From: Flagellimonas hymeniacidonis
Lineage (GTDB): Bacteria > Bacteroidota > Bacteroidia > Flavobacteriales > Flavobacteriaceae
Direction: 5' to 3'
Length of the DNA: 64,000 bases
Assembly: GCF_008040165.1 (NCBI RefSeq)
Contig: NZ_VRUR01000002.1
Location: 248,001 to 312,000, forward strand
Positions within the stretch are counted from its first letter, which is position 1. Every line of letters starts with the position of its first letter. Below, piece by piece: positions 37,916 through 47,193 of the stretch. Position numbers and translations under genes: made by a program. The notes under the pieces are model-generated. The model ran no database searches and was not told the origin of the DNA. It worked only from the letters and a program-made list of their open reading frames with translations.

Positions 37916-39077
37916 CCAAAAACATAATAATAGCCCTGAGGAGCTTTCATATGAAGGGGCAATGGTCACTCCAATATTTCAAACATCCAACTTTTCATTT
38001 GAAAGCTGGGAAGCCATAAGTAATGCTTTTGACCATAGAACCAAAAGTTTCATTTACTCAAGAGGTAATAATCCCACTGTGGAAGTTGCCCAGAGAAAGT
38101 TGGCGGATCTTGCAAGGGGAGAAAGAGCTCTTTTGTTTGGATCAGGAATGGGTGCTATTTCTGCTGCAGTATTGCATTGTGCGCAAAAAGATGGACATAT
38201 CATAGCGATAAAAAATATTTACGGCCCAACCAACAATCTTCTTTATACTTACTTGAAAGATAAAATGAACGTTTCCATCACTTTTGTCTCAGGAGTTGAG
38301 TTGGGTGAATTCGAAGCTGCTATTCAAGCAAATACTAATCTTATCTATTTGGAAAGTCCATCTTCTGGTATTTTTTCTTTACAGGACATTCCTACAGTAG
38401 CTGCTTTGGCTAAAAAAAATGATATCAAAACAGTAATAGACAATACTTGGGCAACGCCATTTTTTCAAAAACCTCTGGAAATGGGAATAGATTTAGAGGT
38501 GCATTCCTGTTCTAAATATATTGGAGGTCACAGTGATGTAGTCGCTGGTGTGATTATAGGAAGCGATAAATTGATTGGTGGAATCTTTGAAAAAGAGTAT
38601 GAATGGCTTGGGGCCCGCATTGCCCCGGCAGAGGCCGCCTTAATTACTAGAAGCATAAAAACCCTGCCTCTTAGAATGAAAGCGCATGAAGCTAATGCAT
38701 TACAGGTGGCGACATTTCTGGAGAATCATCCAAAAATAGTCAAGGTAAATTATCCAGGTTTAGAGAGCTTTGAACAGTATGATTTAGGAAAAAGACAGAT
38801 GAGTGGTAATTCAGGTTTATTATCCTTTCGTCTAGCTACAAATGATTTAGAAAAAGCCAAGACCTTCTTTAATAATTTAAAGAAGTTCCGAATAGCAGTC
38901 AGTTGGGGTGGTTATGAAAGTTTGATTTATGCATTGGCCATTAGCTATGTCAAGGAGATGACAAGGGAACAATTTGCATCCACCGGTCTTACCTATGGGG
39001 ATATGCGATTATCAGTTGGTTTGGAAAACGCAACCGAATTGATTCTGGATTTAGAGCAGGCTTTGGAGTTGATTTAG
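37899..39077 (+). CDS. Trans-sulfuration-family PLP enzyme (methionine gamma-lyase-like)
   Basis: The 392-residue enzyme belongs to the Cys/Met metabolism PLP family (cystathionine gamma-synthase, cystathionine lyases, methionine gamma-lyase). PLP is bound through the Lys of SCSKYIGGHSD, with VIDNTWATPFFQ before it and YSRGNNPT near the substrate pocket. The exact reaction cannot be read: methionine gamma-lyase, O-acetylhomoserine sulfhydrylase and cystathionine gamma-synthase share these motifs. The 17-bp overlap with the NhaC-family transporter gene suggests a transporter/enzyme pair for one sulfur amino acid. It converges with the GH109-like gene after only 6 bp. Confidence 0.88.
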   Translation: MKKKNNQKHNNSPEELSYEGAMVTPIFQTSNFSFESWEAISNAFDHRTKSFIYSRGNNPTVEVAQRKLADLARGERALLFGSGMGAISAAVLHCAQKDGHIIAIKNIYGPTNNLLYTYLKDKMNVSITFVSGVELGEFEAAIQANTNLIYLESPSSGIFSLQDIPTVAALAKKNDIKTVIDNTWATPFFQKPLEMGIDLEVHSCSKYIGGHSDVVAGVIIGSDKLIGGIFEKEYEWLGARIAPAEAALITRSIKTLPLRMKAHEANALQVATFLENHPKIVKVNYPGLESFEQYDLGKRQMSGNSGLLSFRLATNDLEKAKTFFNNLKKFRIAVSWGGYESLIYALAISYVKEMTREQFASTGLTYGDMRLSVGLENATELILDLEQALELI

Positions 39078-39083
39078 CATGAA

Positions 39084-40442
39084 CTAATAACTATCCTTCA
39101 TCCAATTGTAAGGTTTTCTTTTTATCCAAAGCCCTCTGGTAAAATCAGGAAAATTTTGTGGTTCCCCATTGTTTTCAATAGATACTTCGGACAATGGTGT
39201 TACTGCGCTCCAAGCAGCAGCATCATATGCGTCCATAGGTGGGGCAATGTTTTGCTTTGCAGATTCCACAAAGGCATTCATTACAAAAAAGTCCATCCCA
39301 CCGTGACCAGAACCTTCAGCATACTCTCCAAACTTTTTCCATAATGGGTGGTCATATTCTTTAAGCCATGAGGTGGCCTCATCCCATTGGTGGGGCTCCG
39401 ATTTGCCTTCTACATAAATCCGGTTTCCATCTACCTCCCATAAACCGTTTGCCCCTTGCACACGAAAACCTAAGGAGTAGGGCCTAGGTAAATTACAGTC
39501 ATGGGTGATTATAATGGTTTCTCCCCTAGCTGTTTCAATGGTTGAGGTGATTACATCCCCTTGCTTAAATTTCACCTTGGCGTTTGGATGATTCTCCCCA
39601 CCGTGTTTTACCACATAGTTATGCAATCCAATCGCTTTTGAAGCATAGGAACTCATCGAAACAAATCGATTTCCTCGGTTGATATCCGCCATTGCTGCTA
39701 TTGGACCCAAGCCGTGGGTGGGATAGACATCTCCATTTCGCTTTACAGAATGTTCGGTTCTCCATTTAGCTTCAGAAATAGCTTTCTCACCAAATTCAAC
39801 TCCTCCTCCATAAGGCTGTTGGCCATTATTGAACTTCACTTCTCTTAAATCATGTTGGTAACCGCATCTAAAATGAACTGTTTCACCAAAAACATTCTGT
39901 TTTACCATGTTGAGAATGGCCATAACATCCCTCCGATAGTTTACATTTTCCAGAATCATCATGTGGGTACCCGTTTGCTCATGGGTATTTACCAAATCCC
40001 AACATTCTTCCAACGTATTTGCGGCGGATACTTCCACACCCGCATACTTTCCAGCTTTCATCGCATCAACGGTCATACGAACATGCCACAACCAAGGAGT
40101 AGAAATGATTACAGCATCCACATCTTCTAATTCCAATAGATTCCTATAGTCGTAGTCATTTTTTCCAAAAACCTTAGGTGATTTACCGCCTCCAGGTTTA
40201 ATCATTCCCTTGGCCAAATCTATTCTGGCAGGGTCGATATCGCAAATAGCCGTTACCTCAACATCTTCTCTCAATAGGATATTAGTAAGATGGTTTGTAC
40301 CTCTTAGACCAACACCGATAAAACCAACTTTCAATTTATCTTCAAACTTGCTAGAGACAAAACCTGAAGCAATATTTGGAGCAAGTACAACCCCGGCTCC
40401 CAAAATTGAACTACTTTTTATAAATTTTCTTCTTGAATTCAT
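39084..40442 (-). CDS. Tat-exported GH109-like enzyme (alpha-N-acetylgalactosaminidase family)
   Basis: The 452-residue protein has a twin-arginine signal (SRRKFIKSSSILGAG) and a Rossmann fold with VGFIGVGLRGTNHL. The motif GDVYPTHGLGPIA is typical of GH109 enzymes, which use a bound NAD+ to cleave alpha-N-acetylgalactosaminides through oxidation at C3 and elimination. Length and motifs fit the family well. Activity on alpha-GalNAc is the founding activity, but some members act on other sugars. Encoded on the strand opposite to its neighbours and 71 bp downstream of the LacI regulator gene, it may be transcribed with it. Confidence 0.88.
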   Translation of the reverse strand: MNSRRKFIKSSSILGAGVVLAPNIASGFVSSKFEDKLKVGFIGVGLRGTNHLTNILLREDVEVTAICDIDPARIDLAKGMIKPGGGKSPKVFGKNDYDYRNLLELEDVDAVIISTPWLWHVRMTVDAMKAGKYAGVEVSAANTLEECWDLVNTHEQTGTHMMILENVNYRRDVMAILNMVKQNVFGETVHFRCGYQHDLREVKFNNGQQPYGGGVEFGEKAISEAKWRTEHSVKRNGDVYPTHGLGPIAAMADINRGNRFVSMSSYASKAIGLHNYVVKHGGENHPNAKVKFKQGDVITSTIETARGETIIITHDCNLPRPYSLGFRVQGANGLWEVDGNRIYVEGKSEPHQWDEATSWLKEYDHPLWKKFGEYAEGSGHGGMDFFVMNAFVESAKQNIAPPMDAYDAAAWSAVTPLSEVSIENNGEPQNFPDFTRGLWIKRKPYNWMKDSY

Positions 40443-40513
40443 GGCTTATTGGTGTTTTTGTTTTGTTTAAATCATTATGCTCTAGTATTGTTCTATCTAA
40501 AATTCAATCTGTA

Positions 40514-41560
40514 TTAGACCGATGATCGCTCTACATAGCTTTTGGCATTTTCGGAGTTTACAATTCCAATAGGCAACAACTTTTCCTTAGGTAATACCTT
40601 TTTGAACAATAGATTTTCAATTACATATCTTAATCCTAATGAGGCCTGCATTTTAGGATCTTGGTGAATTAAAAAATCAATTATTCCTTTTTGAAGGTAT
40701 TTTAAATTTTGATCAAGTAAATCATAGCCAATTAATGAAATCTTATTGTTATCGATTGAATCTAAAACTTTAGCTACTTCATAAGCTCTTGAGGTAGTGA
40801 CAAAAATACCCTGCAAGTCCTTATGCAACTCCAGAAACGAAACCAGTTTTGTTTTAAACTCCTCGGTCATTAAGGTGATGGTTAAAGGAGAATTCAATCC
40901 ATTCTCCATGCAATATGCGGCAAACCCTTGCTCTTTTTCGCGCATATGTCTTGCATTCTCATAAGATTCATTAATATGAACAATGGCAAAATTGCCTTTA
41001 TCCGAACCAGACATATGAAGAAGTCTTCCTGCTGTCTTCCCGCTAAGAACCAAATCTTGACCAACATAAAGGTCAATGTTGTTAGATAGAGGACTATTAA
41101 AAGTGCCCAAAAGTATATCAGTATTGCCTAGCTTTTCAAGAATACTATTTGTTTCACGGTCAAAAAGAGGAACAAAGAACAAAGCATGTACCCCATCTCT
41201 ATACGCCTTATGTCCCAATTGAAGAAATGACTTAGGTTTGAACGGGTTGAAATAGTATATGATCACATCTACAGTGAAAGCACTATATTCTGAAATTACT
41301 TCTTGAAGCCCTTCCTCACAAGGTCGCCAAAAAGGATCTAAGTCGGGATTGGGCAGTAAGACACCTATTTTATGGATAACCCCATTTTTAAGGGTTTGGG
41401 CAATAGGATTAGGTTTGTAATCGAGTTCCTTTATGGCAGCCATTATTTTTTCCTCAGAAGCCTTTGAAACCCTCCCTCTTTTGTGTAACACTCTATCCAC
41501 TGTCCCTATTGACACCTCAGCTTTTTCTGCAATATCCTTGATAGTGTGTTTAGTTCTCAT
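40514..41560 (-). CDS. LacI-family transcriptional regulator
   Basis: The 348-residue protein has a LacI-type helix-turn-helix at the N-terminus (TIKDIAEKAEVSIGTVDRVL, then a hinge PNPIAQTLK) and a periplasmic-binding-protein-like sensor domain (about 64-340). The IGTVDRVLHKRG variant is seen in the subgroup of LacI proteins that carry ABC-binder-like sensor domains. It is divergent from the kinase/nucleotidyltransferase/GH36/sulfatase operon, and the 169-bp region between them holds two related near-palindromes (41603-41639). It should control that operon, and possibly its own operon with the GH109-like gene, in response to a sugar. Confidence 0.92.
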   Translation of the reverse strand: MRTKHTIKDIAEKAEVSIGTVDRVLHKRGRVSKASEEKIMAAIKELDYKPNPIAQTLKNGVIHKIGVLLPNPDLDPFWRPCEEGLQEVISEYSAFTVDVIIYYFNPFKPKSFLQLGHKAYRDGVHALFFVPLFDRETNSILEKLGNTDILLGTFNSPLSNNIDLYVGQDLVLSGKTAGRLLHMSGSDKGNFAIVHINESYENARHMREKEQGFAAYCMENGLNSPLTITLMTEEFKTKLVSFLELHKDLQGIFVTTSRAYEVAKVLDSIDNNKISLIGYDLLDQNLKYLQKGIIDFLIHQDPKMQASLGLRYVIENLLFKKVLPKEKLLPIGIVNSENAKSYVERSSV

Positions 41561-41602
41561 GGAACCAAAAATAGTAAAAAAGTTGTATGGATTTTAAAAA
41601 AA

Positions 41603-41639
41603 TGTGTACGTTAACATAAATATGCGTGTACGACAACAC
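41603..41639. promoter_or_regulatory. Two candidate LacI operators
   Basis: TGTGTACGTTAACA (41603-41616) is a near-palindrome around a central ACGT. GTGTACGACAACAC (41626-41639) shares GTGTACGnnAACA with it, and the centres are 23 bp apart, about two helical turns. LacI-family operators commonly are palindromes around a central CG. They lie about 45-80 bp upstream of the LacI start and 90-130 bp upstream of the kinase start, suited to controlling both directions. Confidence 0.5.
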
Positions 41640-41729
41640 TTTTTTGATATATTTGCTTTGATATTTGTGTTTAATAGCATGACTTGTATCACTTGATTTC
41701 AATAATCTTTATATTTTTTAATCCCGTTT

Positions 41730-42833
41730 ATGGCTTTAGAAAAAATTGTTTCATTGGCCCCTGGTAGAACTTGTCTTTTTGGAGATCATCAAGACTATCT
41801 AGAATTACCGGTCATTGCATGTGCTATAAGCCGTCACATCACACTAACAGCTACTAAAAATGATACCCAGGAATTCATTATTCATAAACCAGATATTAAT
41901 GAAAGAAGGGTTATTGATATATCGGAACCAATAGTAAAGATTGAGAAGGGGGACCACTTATTGACCGCACTTGCAGTTGTAGCTCGGTATGGGTGCATAC
42001 CAAACAAGGGGTATGACATTCATATAAGTGGAAATGTAGCCATAAATGCAGGGACATCGAGCTCATCTGCAGTAGTAGTAGCTTGGATAAAATTTCTTTT
42101 GCTGGCTTTTGGATGTAATCAAAAAATTACTAAAGAGCTCGTTTCTAAAATTGCTTATCAAACCGAAGTGGAATACCACAATTCGCCAGGGGGGAAAATG
42201 GATCAATATAGCATAGGGCTAGGAAACATTATGTTCTTGGAAACTGATGCCAAGGCGAATTATGTAATATTTAATAAACCTTTAAAAGGATTAATAGTCG
42301 CTGAGTCTGGTATACCCAAACAAACTACAGGAGTTTTGGGTGAATTAAAAGAAAAAGCCCTCCTGGCGGTGCATAAGGTAAAAGGAAAAATACCCTCTTT
42401 CGAGTTAAAAGAGGTAACAAAGACTGATTTGCCTAGGTATCTTAATTATGTGTCAGACGACTTAAAAGTATTCCTCTCGGCTGCAGTGTTAAATCATGAT
42501 ATTACCCAAAGGGCGGTTAAAGAATTTCAAAAGGAAACATGGTCAGTAAAATCAATTGGTGCTTTAATGACTGAACACCATGAGATACTCAAAGATTATT
42601 TGAAACTGACCGTACCAAAAATTGACGCAATGATAAACACAGCTATATCTGCTGGAGCTTTAGGAGCTAAAATAGTTGGCTCTGGACGCGGAGGCAGCAT
42701 TGTAATTCTTGCCAAAGCTGGAGAAGAAGAAAAAATCATTGACGCATTGCTAAAAGCCGGTGCCAAAGACGCCTATAAGGTTCAGGTAGATCCTGGAGCA
42801 AGAATAATAGAACCCAAAGAAATACACTCATGA
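41730..42833 (+). CDS. GHMP-family sugar kinase, galactokinase-related
   Basis: The 367-residue protein has the GHMP motifs. PGRTCLFGDHQDYLELPVI stands at the galactokinase signature, with Asp in place of the Glu of GEHxDY. The ATP loop is INAGTSSSSAVVV, and the C-terminal motif is KIVGSGRGGSIVILA. A basic galactokinase function is already supplied by galK in the other operon, so this enzyme probably phosphorylates a different sugar or a galactose derivative at C1. It overlaps the nucleotidyltransferase gene by 4 bp, which supports a kinase/pyrophosphorylase pair making a nucleotide sugar. The substrate is unknown. Confidence 0.85.
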   Translation: MALEKIVSLAPGRTCLFGDHQDYLELPVIACAISRHITLTATKNDTQEFIIHKPDINERRVIDISEPIVKIEKGDHLLTALAVVARYGCIPNKGYDIHISGNVAINAGTSSSSAVVVAWIKFLLLAFGCNQKITKELVSKIAYQTEVEYHNSPGGKMDQYSIGLGNIMFLETDAKANYVIFNKPLKGLIVAESGIPKQTTGVLGELKEKALLAVHKVKGKIPSFELKEVTKTDLPRYLNYVSDDLKVFLSAAVLNHDITQRAVKEFQKETWSVKSIGALMTEHHEILKDYLKLTVPKIDAMINTAISAGALGAKIVGSGRGGSIVILAKAGEEEKIIDALLKAGAKDAYKVQVDPGARIIEPKEIHS

Positions 42834-43711
42834 AATCACATACAACTTTAATAATTCTTGCAGGTGGTGCGTCTTCAAGAATGAAAAAGACTGACGATTC
42901 CAATCAAGGAAATTTAACACAGGAGGAGATCGCACAGGCCAATGAACGCAGTAAAGGATTAATTTCAGTTGGAAAGGATAAAAGGCCTTTTATGGATTAT
43001 CTATTAAATAATGCGCAAAAGGCAGGATATAAATACATCTATATTGTCGTTGGGGCAAACGCTACTTTATTCAAAGAATATTATGGGGGTAAAGATGGCG
43101 AGAACAAATTTCACGGATTATGGATATCCTTCGCAACGCAGCACATTCCAAAAGATCGGGTAAAGCCATTAGGAACATCGGATGCAGTTTTTCAGGCTGT
43201 AGAACAGTACCCAGAATTAAAAATGGCGACCTATTCCGTATGCAATAGCGATAATTTATATTCTGTTGAGGCCCTAAAAGCACTTAGGGAAACCGACAGT
43301 CCAAATGCGTTTATAAGCTATGATCGAGATAGTCTTGAATTTACCAAAGAAAGAATCTCCCGTTTCGCATTGGCTAAGCTAGATCACAAAGGTTATCTAC
43401 AGCAAATTGTTGAAAAACCAGATTTAAATTTGATAGATAGTTACAAGGACAAGGAAGGCAAATTAAGGGTAAGTATGAACATATTTAAGTTTGATGGCAT
43501 CATGTTTTATGAATACCTGAAAAATTGCCCGCTTAACGAAGTAAGAAACGAAAAAGAATTGCCTACTGCATTATTGAATATGATTCAAGACTACCCGGGC
43601 ACCGCTATTGGCATTCCTTTTTCTGAGCATGTGCCTGATTTAACAGCTAAATCAGATATTATAGCCGTAAAGCAATATTTAGAAAAAAAACATGAAAAAC
43701 TAGATTGGTAA
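42830..43711 (+). CDS. Sugar nucleotidyltransferase-family protein
   Basis: The 293-residue protein has the nucleotidyltransferase fold: LILAGGASSRM at the N-terminus as the nucleotide-binding loop, a Lys near 43 (SKGLISVGKDKRPFMDYLL), and YSVCNSDNLYS as the metal-binding Asp region. About 20 extra residues separate the glycine-rich loop from the Lys compared with typical GalU/RmlA enzymes. It overlaps the sugar kinase gene by 4 bp and the exported GH36 gene by 1 bp. With the kinase it would convert a free sugar to a sugar-1-phosphate and then to an NDP-sugar. Nucleotide and sugar specificity cannot be read. Confidence 0.82.
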   Translation: MKSHTTLIILAGGASSRMKKTDDSNQGNLTQEEIAQANERSKGLISVGKDKRPFMDYLLNNAQKAGYKYIYIVVGANATLFKEYYGGKDGENKFHGLWISFATQHIPKDRVKPLGTSDAVFQAVEQYPELKMATYSVCNSDNLYSVEALKALRETDSPNAFISYDRDSLEFTKERISRFALAKLDHKGYLQQIVEKPDLNLIDSYKDKEGKLRVSMNIFKFDGIMFYEYLKNCPLNEVRNEKELPTALLNMIQDYPGTAIGIPFSEHVPDLTAKSDIIAVKQYLEKKHEKLDW

Positions 43712-45552
43712 TGAGTAAAAAAAACAATGTAATTCTGCTATTTTTTCTTGTAGCGGGAACCTTATTTGCCCAAAAAAAAGAACAGAATTTTGAGTTAGCT
43801 GGACAAAAGGTTCAATTAACTGGGGAGTTTGGGGATTTTGAAACTGAAACTACTATCGAAAAATTGAGTGACGGTCTTGAAATCCTAACAATATCCCTGA
43901 CACACCAAAAAGGAGCGACTCCTCCCGAATTTTCCCTCAAATGGAAATTACCTTCAAGTAATATCGCTGGGTATTGGAGCAGTGCTGCATTCAATGATAA
44001 AACGATAGGTCCTAGTTGGGCACCTTCCTCAGTTCGATCCATGTTGGCCAAACAAGCTCCTGTGATAACCCTTTTTGGTCATGATGATAGCAATCGATTG
44101 ACTTTTGCAGCTACTGAAGCGCTAAACACAGTTGTTTTGAGTTCAGGTGTTAAAGAAGAAGACGGACTTGTTTATAACGAGATCACCTTCTTTTCGGAAA
44201 AGCATCAATCGGTGACGGATTATGAGGTTAAAATACGTTTTGATGCAAGACCAAAATCATATTCAAAGACCTTAGAGGAGGTAGCAGATTGGTGGTCTTC
44301 TTTTGATCAATTAATGCCTGTTGAAGTTCCCGAAGTAGCCCGAAAACCGGTTTATTCTAGCTGGTATAGCTATCATCAGAATGTAACGATGAAAGATTTG
44401 CTTGCAGAGTGTAGACTTGCCAAACAAATGGGTTTTGAATCCATTATTGTGGATGATGGCTGGCAAACCCTAGATAGTAATAGAGGTTATGCTTTTACAG
44501 GCGATTGGGAACCAGAACGGATTCCAGAGATGAAGGAGTTTGTAAAAGAGGTGCATGAGCTGGGTATGAAGTTTATTTTGTGGTACGCCGTTCCGTTTGC
44601 TGGCGAAAACTCAAAAGCCTATGAGAAAATGAAAGGAAAATTTCTCAGGTATTGGAATGGGCAGGGCACTTATGTTTTAGATCCTAGATATCCTGAGGTA
44701 AGACAATTTATTATCAAAACCTATGTAGATGCTACTAACAATTGGAATCTAGATGGTTTTAAATTGGATTTTATAGGAAGGTTTATTGCGGATGAGGACA
44801 CCAAATTTACAACCGATGATGGGCGTGACTATGCTTCCGTTAATGAAGCTACCGATGTATTGATGACAGATTTGATAAAATCACTTCAAGAAATCAAACC
44901 AGATATCATGATTGAGTTCAGACAGCCTTATGTTGGCCCAGCCATGCGAAAGTATGGGAATATGTTTCGCGCTACGGATTGCCCAAATCTTTCATCTGTG
45001 AATAGAATCAGAACCTCAGATTTAAGGCTATTGAGTGGTTCAACGGCAGTTCATTCGGATATGTTGATGTGGCATTATGATGAACCCGTTGAAGTGGCGG
45101 CACTTCAGATGTTAAACGTGCTGTATTCCGTACCACAGATCTCAGTTAGACTAGAAGATATTCCCGAAGACCATTTTAAGATGATTAAATTCTACACCGA
45201 TTATTGGCTTAAGAATAGAGCGGTACTGTTGGATGGTGATTTTCACCCAACAAGCCCATTGACCAATTACCCCATGCTTGAAGCAGCCAAAGACAAAAAA
45301 AAAATAATTACTGTCTTTAATGACCAAATTGTAGATATAGATGTAGCAAAATTTGAAGAGATTGATATAATCAATGCAAAAACAGCTGCTAGAATAGTAG
45401 TTGTGGTCAATGGAAAATCGAAAAACTTCCAGTATACCATAATGGATTGTCTTGGTGTGGAAACAAAAAAAGAAGCCCTAGAATTGTCCGACGGGACCTA
45501 TTCTTTTAATGTCCCAGCTTCAGGATTAATTTCTTTTAAAGCGACCAATTAA
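43711..45552 (+). CDS. Exported GH36-type alpha-galactosidase
   Basis: The protein starts at the ATG at 43711, which overlaps the preceding stop codon by one base, and has 613 residues. A signal peptide is visible (VILLFFLVAGTLFAQ). The rest parallels the cytoplasmic GH36 enzyme at 13723-15495: IIVDDGWQ, FTGDWEPER, the nucleophile Asp in DGFKLDF and the acid/base region ATDCPN. Where the paralogue has DCPGD, this one has DCPNL, so the first Asp is the shared acid/base candidate. Export suggests it trims alpha-galactosyl units in the periplasm before the products are imported. The sulfatase gene begins at the next base. Confidence 0.9.
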   Translation: MSKKNNVILLFFLVAGTLFAQKKEQNFELAGQKVQLTGEFGDFETETTIEKLSDGLEILTISLTHQKGATPPEFSLKWKLPSSNIAGYWSSAAFNDKTIGPSWAPSSVRSMLAKQAPVITLFGHDDSNRLTFAATEALNTVVLSSGVKEEDGLVYNEITFFSEKHQSVTDYEVKIRFDARPKSYSKTLEEVADWWSSFDQLMPVEVPEVARKPVYSSWYSYHQNVTMKDLLAECRLAKQMGFESIIVDDGWQTLDSNRGYAFTGDWEPERIPEMKEFVKEVHELGMKFILWYAVPFAGENSKAYEKMKGKFLRYWNGQGTYVLDPRYPEVRQFIIKTYVDATNNWNLDGFKLDFIGRFIADEDTKFTTDDGRDYASVNEATDVLMTDLIKSLQEIKPDIMIEFRQPYVGPAMRKYGNMFRATDCPNLSSVNRIRTSDLRLLSGSTAVHSDMLMWHYDEPVEVAALQMLNVLYSVPQISVRLEDIPEDHFKMIKFYTDYWLKNRAVLLDGDFHPTSPLTNYPMLEAAKDKKKIITVFNDQIVDIDVAKFEEIDIINAKTAARIVVVVNGKSKNFQYTIMDCLGVETKKEALELSDGTYSFNVPASGLISFKATN

Positions 45553-47109
45553 ATGATGACTATGAAGATTTACAAGAAATGGCAGGCAAGATTCTTATTA
45601 ACAGTTTTGACGACAATATTGTGTATTTCATGTGCTGAGAAAAAACAATCAACGGAACCTGAATCCCGCCCAAATATTTTATGGATTTTTCTTGAAGACA
45701 CCGCTCCCTTGTTAGGCGCATACGGAACAACTATTATTTCAACTCCGAATATTGATAATCTTGCAAAACAAGGTGTTGTATACACCAATGTTTTTATGCC
45801 TGCACCTGTATGTTCGCCAAGTCGTTCCAGCCTTATTACCGGGGTGATGTCTACCACCACGGGAACACATAACCATCACAGTTCTAGAACAGAAGAATCG
45901 GCAATTTATTTACCTGATAGTTTAAAAACTATTCCAGAAATTTTTAAGCATGCGGGATATTTCACCTTCAACAACGGTAAAGATGATTACAACTTTATGT
46001 ATGATAGAAAGGACCTGTACACCCAAGATTATAAGTTGCATCCACTATATGGCAAAAGTGGAGTGCATTTAAACCTGAATAGCCTAAAGAATCAACAGCC
46101 CTTCTTTGGACAAATACAGTTAAAGGGAGGGAAAGAGATATTTTCCAATACTTTTAAGGACAATGTAAATACCCCAGTGGATCGTTCAAAGATAGTACTG
46201 CCTCCATATTTACCAGACCACCAAGCAATTGTTGAGGAATATGCCAATCACCTTGATGCAATTCAAATAACGGATGAAAAAATTGGGGAAATCATCAAGG
46301 ATTTAAGCGATAATGGCTTGTTGGAAAATACCATAGTGTTCTTTTTTTCGGACCACGGTATGAGACTGACCAGAAACAAACAATTCTTATATGATGGGGG
46401 TCTACATGTTCCACTGATAATTGCCGATTTTACCAATAAGGTTGACAGGTTAGCACCTGGCATGGTCAAGGAAGATTTAATAAATGGATTGGATATTGGT
46501 ACCGGATCTTTGGCCTTGGCCAATATTGAGATACCCAGTTATATGGAGGGGCAAAATATGTTTGCAGATACATATAAAAGAGATTATGTTATTTCTACCA
46601 GAGATCGCTGTGATTTTACCATTGATAGAATTCGTTCAGTACGCTCAAAGGAGTATAAGTACATTCGCAATTTTAAGATTGATAGACCTTATACGCAACC
46701 TACGTATATGGATTTCGATGGTATTGAGTTCGTTAAAGTAATGCACCAATTGCATAATGAAAAAAAATTGAATCAGATACAAGATAGGTTTATGTCGGAC
46801 GAACGACCAGAGGAAGAATTGTACCATCTACCGAGTGACCCTTTTGAACTGAACAACCTAGCAAAAGATGCTAAATATGCTAACGTATTAATGGAATATG
46901 CTAGTGTTTTGGATGATTGGATTCTTGAGACCGATGATAAAGGGCAATATCCAGAAAATGAAGGAAATTTAAAATTGATGTTGGGCATATGGGGCAAGCA
47001 TGCCATAAATCCTGAATATGATGCCATCCGAAAAAAGTATCCAGATCTAGAAGGCACCCTAATCTCTTTAAAGAGTACACCTGCCAAATTGGTTAAGATT
47101 GATGAGTAG
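45553..47109 (+). CDS. S1-family (formylglycine-dependent) sulfatase lipoprotein
   Basis: The 518-residue lipoprotein (lipobox CISC, Cys27) belongs to the S1 sulfatase family. CSPSR at Cys87 is the consensus in which Cys becomes formylglycine. Metal-site residues are LEDTAPLLGAYG near 47-58 and FFSDHGMRLTRNKQFLYDG near 265. The PVCSPSRSSLITG and following HNHHSSR resemble the S1_8 subfamily, which I assign only tentatively. It requires a genuine FGE or anSME for activation; the SUMF1 protein at 33953 lacks the necessary Cys residues. It is the last gene of the operon and ends before a terminator at 47194. It suggests that the target glycan is sulfated. Confidence 0.93.
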   Translation: MMTMKIYKKWQARFLLTVLTTILCISCAEKKQSTEPESRPNILWIFLEDTAPLLGAYGTTIISTPNIDNLAKQGVVYTNVFMPAPVCSPSRSSLITGVMSTTTGTHNHHSSRTEESAIYLPDSLKTIPEIFKHAGYFTFNNGKDDYNFMYDRKDLYTQDYKLHPLYGKSGVHLNLNSLKNQQPFFGQIQLKGGKEIFSNTFKDNVNTPVDRSKIVLPPYLPDHQAIVEEYANHLDAIQITDEKIGEIIKDLSDNGLLENTIVFFFSDHGMRLTRNKQFLYDGGLHVPLIIADFTNKVDRLAPGMVKEDLINGLDIGTGSLALANIEIPSYMEGQNMFADTYKRDYVISTRDRCDFTIDRIRSVRSKEYKYIRNFKIDRPYTQPTYMDFDGIEFVKVMHQLHNEKKLNQIQDRFMSDERPEEELYHLPSDPFELNNLAKDAKYANVLMEYASVLDDWILETDDKGQYPENEGNLKLMLGIWGKHAINPEYDAIRKKYPDLEGTLISLKSTPAKLVKIDE

Positions 47110-47193
47110 CACGTAAGTAAGAAACCATTTGGTTGACACACGTAAATGAAAAGTGGTCCCTAGATAGAAAGATTCTTGTTTAAGAGAAAACAA

